Below are positions 58,489-64,000 of a stretch of DNA of 64,000 nucleotides, in pieces; the first letter of the stretch is position 1, and each line of letters starts with the position of its first letter. Below the pieces are notes generated by a model. That model ran no database searches. It saw nothing but the letters and a program-made list of their open reading frames with translations, and was not told the DNA's origin. The position numbers and the translations under genes were made by a program. Source of the DNA: Acidobacteriota bacterium (lineage in GTDB: Bacteria > Acidobacteriota > Blastocatellia > Pyrinomonadales > Pyrinomonadaceae); assembly GCA_019239425.1 (NCBI GenBank), contig JAFAZX010000005.1:1-64000 (forward strand), given 5' to 3'.

Positions 58489-59274
58489 TCAGAGCTTGCC
58501 GGCGGCGCGCTTGGCCTCTTCGACGAGGCGCTTGAGGCGTGCGATCTTCTGTTCGTTCGTCTCGCCGGGCTGCGCGAGGAACTCCGGCCCGTACTTGAAG
58601 CCGCCGCCGCCCTTCTTCTTCGGCTTGGCTTCGGCGGCCGGGGCCGCGGCCTTCGGGCGCTCGTCCCTGGGCGCGCCGGGCGTCAGCTCGGTCGAAGCTT
58701 CAGTCGCGAGGTCGGAGACGGTCTCGGCGCCGGCGGCGGGCGAGGCGGTGGCGGCCGTGGGACTCAAAGGCGCGGCCGAAGCGTGGCCCGTGGCGGCCTG
58801 CGCCTCGGCGGCCGGCCTGTGCGCGTCGGCCGCAGTTGAAGAGTCAGTCGCGGCAGTAGTTGCCTTCGGAGGCGCGGAGGTCTTCGCGACCTGCTTCGGC
58901 TTCGGCTCGCCGCGCCAGGAGGGCGTCGGGTATTCGTAGGCGGGGAGCGTGCCGCCGGCCGCGCTCAGGATGGCGGCGAGGTCGCGCTCGACGTAGCGCG
59001 TCTGCTTCGAGGTGTCGCGGACGTGGCCCATCGGCGGCCCCATGTAGAGCGCGCCGCAGGCCTGGCAGCGGTAGAGCGTGTCGTCGCCGCGCAGGAAGGC
59101 GCGCGAAGGGTGCTGCGTGTTGAGCTGCTTGAGGTGGCCGTTGCAGAGCTTGCCCTTCTCGTTCTTCTCGTTGCAGACGGTCTGCCCCGGCACGAGACGT
59201 TTGGGGACGCCGTGCTCCGACTTCTGCTGCTCGGTCGGCGCCTGCTTGGCGGTTCGGTTGGCTTCGCTCGACAT
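58489..59274 (-). CDS. Zinc-finger-like protein with low-complexity tail, unknown function
   Basis: A 261-residue protein I do not recognise. The first 110 residues contain four or five cysteines in finger-like spacing (VCNEKNEKGKLCNGH, YRCQACGALYMGP), suggesting a metal site. Residues 125-220 are Ala/Thr/Glu/Pro-rich and probably disordered. The end is basic and helical (EQKIARLKRLVEEAKRAAG). No membrane segment. It might bind nucleic acid, but nothing proves it. Confidence 0.7.
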   Translation of the reverse strand: MSSEANRTAKQAPTEQQKSEHGVPKRLVPGQTVCNEKNEKGKLCNGHLKQLNTQHPSRAFLRGDDTLYRCQACGALYMGPPMGHVRDTSKQTRYVERDLAAILSAAGGTLPAYEYPTPSWRGEPKPKQVAKTSAPPKATTAATDSSTAADAHRPAAEAQAATGHASAAPLSPTAATASPAAGAETVSDLATEASTELTPGAPRDERPKAAAPAAEAKPKKKGGGGFKYGPEFLAQPGETNEQKIARLKRLVEEAKRAAGKL

Positions 59275-59413
59275 AAGGTTTAAGGGTCGGCTTCCTTCTC
59301 TCGCTTCGGTGTCAGAAAGGCGTGGGACTTAGGCGCTTGACGCGCCCCGGCTTTGCACGAATCTTACGCGCGCCCGGGGGGAAAATCAAAGGAAGTAAGC
59401 GATGAACGATGAG

Positions 59414-59473
59414 TGATGAATGATGAATATCACGGGGGCGAGACATTCAGCATTCCGCATTCATCATTCATCA
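59414..59473. repeat. Palindromic element, TGATGAA heptad family
   Basis: TGATGAATGATGAAT (59414-59428) pairs perfectly with ATTCATCATTCATCA (59459-59473). More heptads on both flanks. In a divergent gap; the right arm ends 15 bp before the Nudix ATG. Confidence 0.9.
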
Positions 59474-59488
59474 TTTATCCTTGCTCGC

Positions 59489-59965
59489 ATGCTGAAGAGT
59501 CTGTTGGCGCGTGCGTGGCGTGGGGCGCCGCGGTTCGTGAGGAGGGGCGGGGTGTGGCTGACGCAGCCGCGGTTCGCGGTGACGGCCGGGGCGGTGGTCT
59601 CGGACGAGCGCGGGCGCGTGCTGCTGCTGAAGCACGTGTTAAGGAAGGGGAGCGGGTGGGGCGTGCCCGGCGGCTTCCTCAAAGCGTCCGAGCAGCCGGA
59701 GGCGGCCGTCCGCCGCGAGCTGCGCGAGGAGACGGGGCTCGAACTCGACGGCGTCGAGCTGGCCTTCGTCCGCGCGCTCAAAGACGTCCGGCAGGTCGAG
59801 GTCATCTTCCGCGGCCGGATGCGCGCCGCCGCGCTCGGAGGTTTACAGAAGGGATTCGAGATCGACCGTGCCGAGTGGTTCGCGCGCGACGCGCTGCCCG
59901 AAGGCCTCTCCGCAGACCAGCGCCGCCTCATCGAACGCGCGCTGGCTGTAAACGCGCGCGAGTAG
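59489..59965 (+). CDS. Nudix hydrolase
   Basis: A 158-residue protein. The Nudix box runs from GGFLKASEQPEAAV into RRELREETGLEL, with all glutamates in place. Such enzymes cleave nucleoside diphosphates linked to another group; the substrate is unknown. A basic N-terminus of about 30 residues precedes the domain. The ATG at 59489 is used because the upstream frame translates the palindromic repeat (HHSSF-type). No Shine-Dalgarno sequence is visible. Confidence 0.9.
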   Translation: MLKSLLARAWRGAPRFVRRGGVWLTQPRFAVTAGAVVSDERGRVLLLKHVLRKGSGWGVPGGFLKASEQPEAAVRRELREETGLELDGVELAFVRALKDVRQVEVIFRGRMRAAALGGLQKGFEIDRAEWFARDALPEGLSADQRRLIERALAVNARE

Positions 59966-59981
59966 TGGTATGCTTGCGGAA

Positions 59982-60101
<120 letters not shown>

Positions 60102-60117
60102 CCTTTTCAGGAGAACG

Positions 60118-60753
60118 ATGCCGATGACGATGCCGCGACTGATACCGGAGCAGGACGAGGTGCTGGAGATGCTCAAGAGGACGGGGGCCTACCGCGAGGG
60201 GCACTTCGTCTACCCGTCGGGGCAGCACACGCCGCACTACTTCCAGATGCCGCTCGCCTTCCGCTACTACGACACGGCGCGCGTGCTGGCCGTCGCCCTC
60301 TCGCGCAAGCTGAGGTTGGAGAAGGACGTGTCGAGCGCCCTGCCGAAGGTCTCCATCATCAGCCCCAGCCCGGGCGGCATCCCCGTCGCCTTCGCCGTCC
60401 GCGAGGCCCTGAGCGCCGAGCAGATTTACTGGGCCGAGCGCGAGGACGGCAAGCGCATGTTCCGCCAGTACGTCCAGACGGGCGACGTGCACCCCTGCGT
60501 CATCGTGGACGACATCTCGCGGACGGGCGCGGCCTTGCAGGAGACGGTCGAGATCGTCCAGCAGCTCGGCGCGCGCGTCATCGGCGCGGCCTGCATCGTC
60601 CGCTTCCGCAGCGGCCCCTCCCGCCTCGAAGTCCCCGGCTCCGACTCCGTCCCCATCCTCTCGCTCGTGGACTTCGACGCCAAGTGGTACGACAGCGGCG
60701 ATGCCTGCGCCGAGTGTAAACAGGACACGCCCGAAGAGCACGTGCGCTTCTAG
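60118..60753 (+). CDS. pyrE: Orotate phosphoribosyltransferase-like protein
   Basis: A 211-residue phosphoribosyltransferase. The PRPP-binding motif CVIVDDISRTGAAL and the OPRT-like start GAYREGHFVYPSGQHTPHYF are clear. OPRT joins orotate and PRPP to make orotidine monophosphate in pyrimidine synthesis. The C-terminus (VDFDAKWYDSGDACAECKQ) has two cysteines and extends beyond the usual fold, so another purine or pyrimidine PRTase activity is possible. AGGAG at 60110 supports the ATG at 60118. Confidence 0.82.
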   Translation: MPMTMPRLIPEQDEVLEMLKRTGAYREGHFVYPSGQHTPHYFQMPLAFRYYDTARVLAVALSRKLRLEKDVSSALPKVSIISPSPGGIPVAFAVREALSAEQIYWAEREDGKRMFRQYVQTGDVHPCVIVDDISRTGAALQETVEIVQQLGARVIGAACIVRFRSGPSRLEVPGSDSVPILSLVDFDAKWYDSGDACAECKQDTPEEHVRF

Positions 60754-60763
60754 AAAAGGTGCT

Positions 60764-60835
60764 GGGTGTTGGGTGCTGGGTGCTGGGTGAAAAACTTAGT
60801 TCTAACCAGCACCCAGCACCTAGCACCCAACACCC
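60764..60835. repeat. Palindromic element, GTGCTGG heptad family
   Basis: Left arm of three to four heptads (60764-60787) pairs with 60806-60835 (one mismatch and one extra heptad). Short loop TGAAAAACTTAGTTCTAA. Convergent gap, ends 1 bp before the stop of the next gene. Confidence 0.9.
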
Positions 60836-60836
60836 T

Positions 60837-61154
60837 TCAGCGCCCTTTGCGTGCGGGCTTCTGGCGGGCCTTGAACTCGGCCTCGCCGTCGGATTCGCCC
60901 TGCTTGACGTCGGTCGGGATGGCGGCGGGGACTGAGGGGCTGTTGTCGCGGATGGACTCGCCGCGCGTGCCCGTGTGTTGGAAAGAGTCGTCGCCGAAGA
61001 ACTTGCTCGCGGCCTTGCGCCGGCCGCGCGCGGCGGGCGTCGCCGCTTGCGCCTCGTCCATCTTCGAGGGCTGGCTGCGCTCGTCGCCCATCTGCTGCCC
61101 GCGCCGCTTCTCGGGCACGCCCGCCTTGACCTGCGTCTTCCTGCTCGTCGCCAT
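60837..61154 (-). CDS. Small basic, probably disordered protein
   Basis: A 105-residue protein rich in Lys, Arg, Gln, Ser and Ala, with no hydrophobic core. A possible short structured piece is KFFGDDSFQHTG. I recognise no family. It follows lon on the same strand after 37 bp, so it may be co-transcribed with lon. Its composition resembles nucleic-acid-binding basic proteins, but that is not evidence of function. Confidence 0.6.
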   Translation of the reverse strand: MATSRKTQVKAGVPEKRRGQQMGDERSQPSKMDEAQAATPAARGRRKAASKFFGDDSFQHTGTRGESIRDNSPSVPAAIPTDVKQGESDGEAEFKARQKPARKGR

Positions 61155-61191
61155 CCCTTAAGTCCCCCCTCGTCGAAATGAGAAGCCCGGC

Positions 61192-63792
<2,601 letters not shown>

Positions 63793-63846
63793 AAGGGATG
63801 TTTGTCCTCTTCAAGTATGAAAGGGAGAGTGCGCGCGTCTCACTTT

Positions 63847-64000
63847 TCAGTCGCACACCTCGGGGCTGCGGATGTGGAGGATGAGGAGGCCGTCGCGGTA
63901 GCGGCGCTCGATGGCCGCGCCCTCGACGGGGCAGGGGAAGCGGATGGTCTTCTCGAAGCGGCTGTAGGTTATCTCGAGCTGGTGGTACGAGACCGACTCG
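63847..64000 (-). CDS. Small heat shock protein Hsp20 (partial, 3' end)
   Basis: Only the last 50 residues are in the window; the gene continues beyond base 64000. The visible part LEITYSRFEKTIRFPCP and YRDGLLILHI is the alpha-crystallin core C-terminal half of Hsp20. Such proteins hold unfolded proteins for refolding. It precedes lon on the same strand with a 54-bp gap, suggesting joint stress regulation. The C-terminal IXI motif usual in Hsp20 is absent or unclear (ends RSPEVCD). Confidence 0.82.
   Translation of the reverse strand, partial: ESVSYHQLEITYSRFEKTIRFPCPVEGAAIERRYRDGLLILHIRSPEVCD

Overview
The window is a GC-rich bacterial chromosome segment with about 52 protein genes, no rRNA, no tRNA that I can see, and no CRISPR array. 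The gene set (zinc-ribbon/TM2 and DUF2752 proteins, many Ser/Thr kinase, FHA and PP2C proteins, tandem MacB-type permeases, aspartyl protease with PDZ, POTRA protein, atpDC split from the other ATP synthase genes, hsp20 next to lon) looks like an Acidobacteriota genome, possibly class Blastocatellia. That placement is inference from gene content and style, not from a marker gene.

Layout. 1-3.7 kb: small membrane proteins and a Ser/Thr kinase. 3.7-12.6 kb: persulfide dioxygenase-rhodanese fusion, SDR epimerase, DUF445 protein, a large HD-plus-Hsp90-type ATPase, and an L,D-transpeptidase. 12.6-21.6 kb: cell-envelope genes (aspartyl protease, CtpA-type protease, glycosyltransferase, POTRA protein), pdxJ and ruvB. 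21.8-27.4 kb: atpC and atpD, a lipoprotein, membrane proteins and a lytic transglycosylase. 27.7-32.3 kb: methylmalonyl-CoA mutase chain, a toxin-antitoxin cassette inserted at its 3' end, and the oppD-oppF ATPases. 33.8-41.8 kb: one leftward ABC-efflux operon with an adaptor, one ATPase and four paralogous permeases. 42.2-49.0 kb: a rightward phospho-signalling cluster (FHA reader, Ser/Thr kinase, RDD protein, TPR protein, FHA-GAF-PP2C phosphatase). 49.3-55.8 kb: HhH protein, a secreted WD40-caspase and a UvrD/PcrA helicase. 56-64 kb: a secreted collagen-like protein, isochorismatase, Nudix, pyrE-like phosphoribosyltransferase, lon and the 3' end of an hsp20 gene.

The most unusual feature is the intergenic DNA. 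About 26 of the gaps carry long, often perfect inverted repeats. In at least eight unrelated sequence families the arms are themselves built from tandem 7-nt (sometimes 8-nt) units, such as GTGCTGG, GTAGGCA, GGATGAA, TGATAAG, CCGTGAA and CACAGAGA. They lie in convergent, tandem and divergent gaps, inside operons, and often end only a few bases from a start codon that has no visible Shine-Dalgarno sequence. Some families keep related loop sequences, and one pair has diverged in both arms with base pairing preserved. I regard this palindrome system as the best candidate for something undescribed. Other leads are the TA cassette between 41-bp copies of the mutase 3' end, and the HD-Hsp90 gene whose base composition changes abruptly mid-gene.
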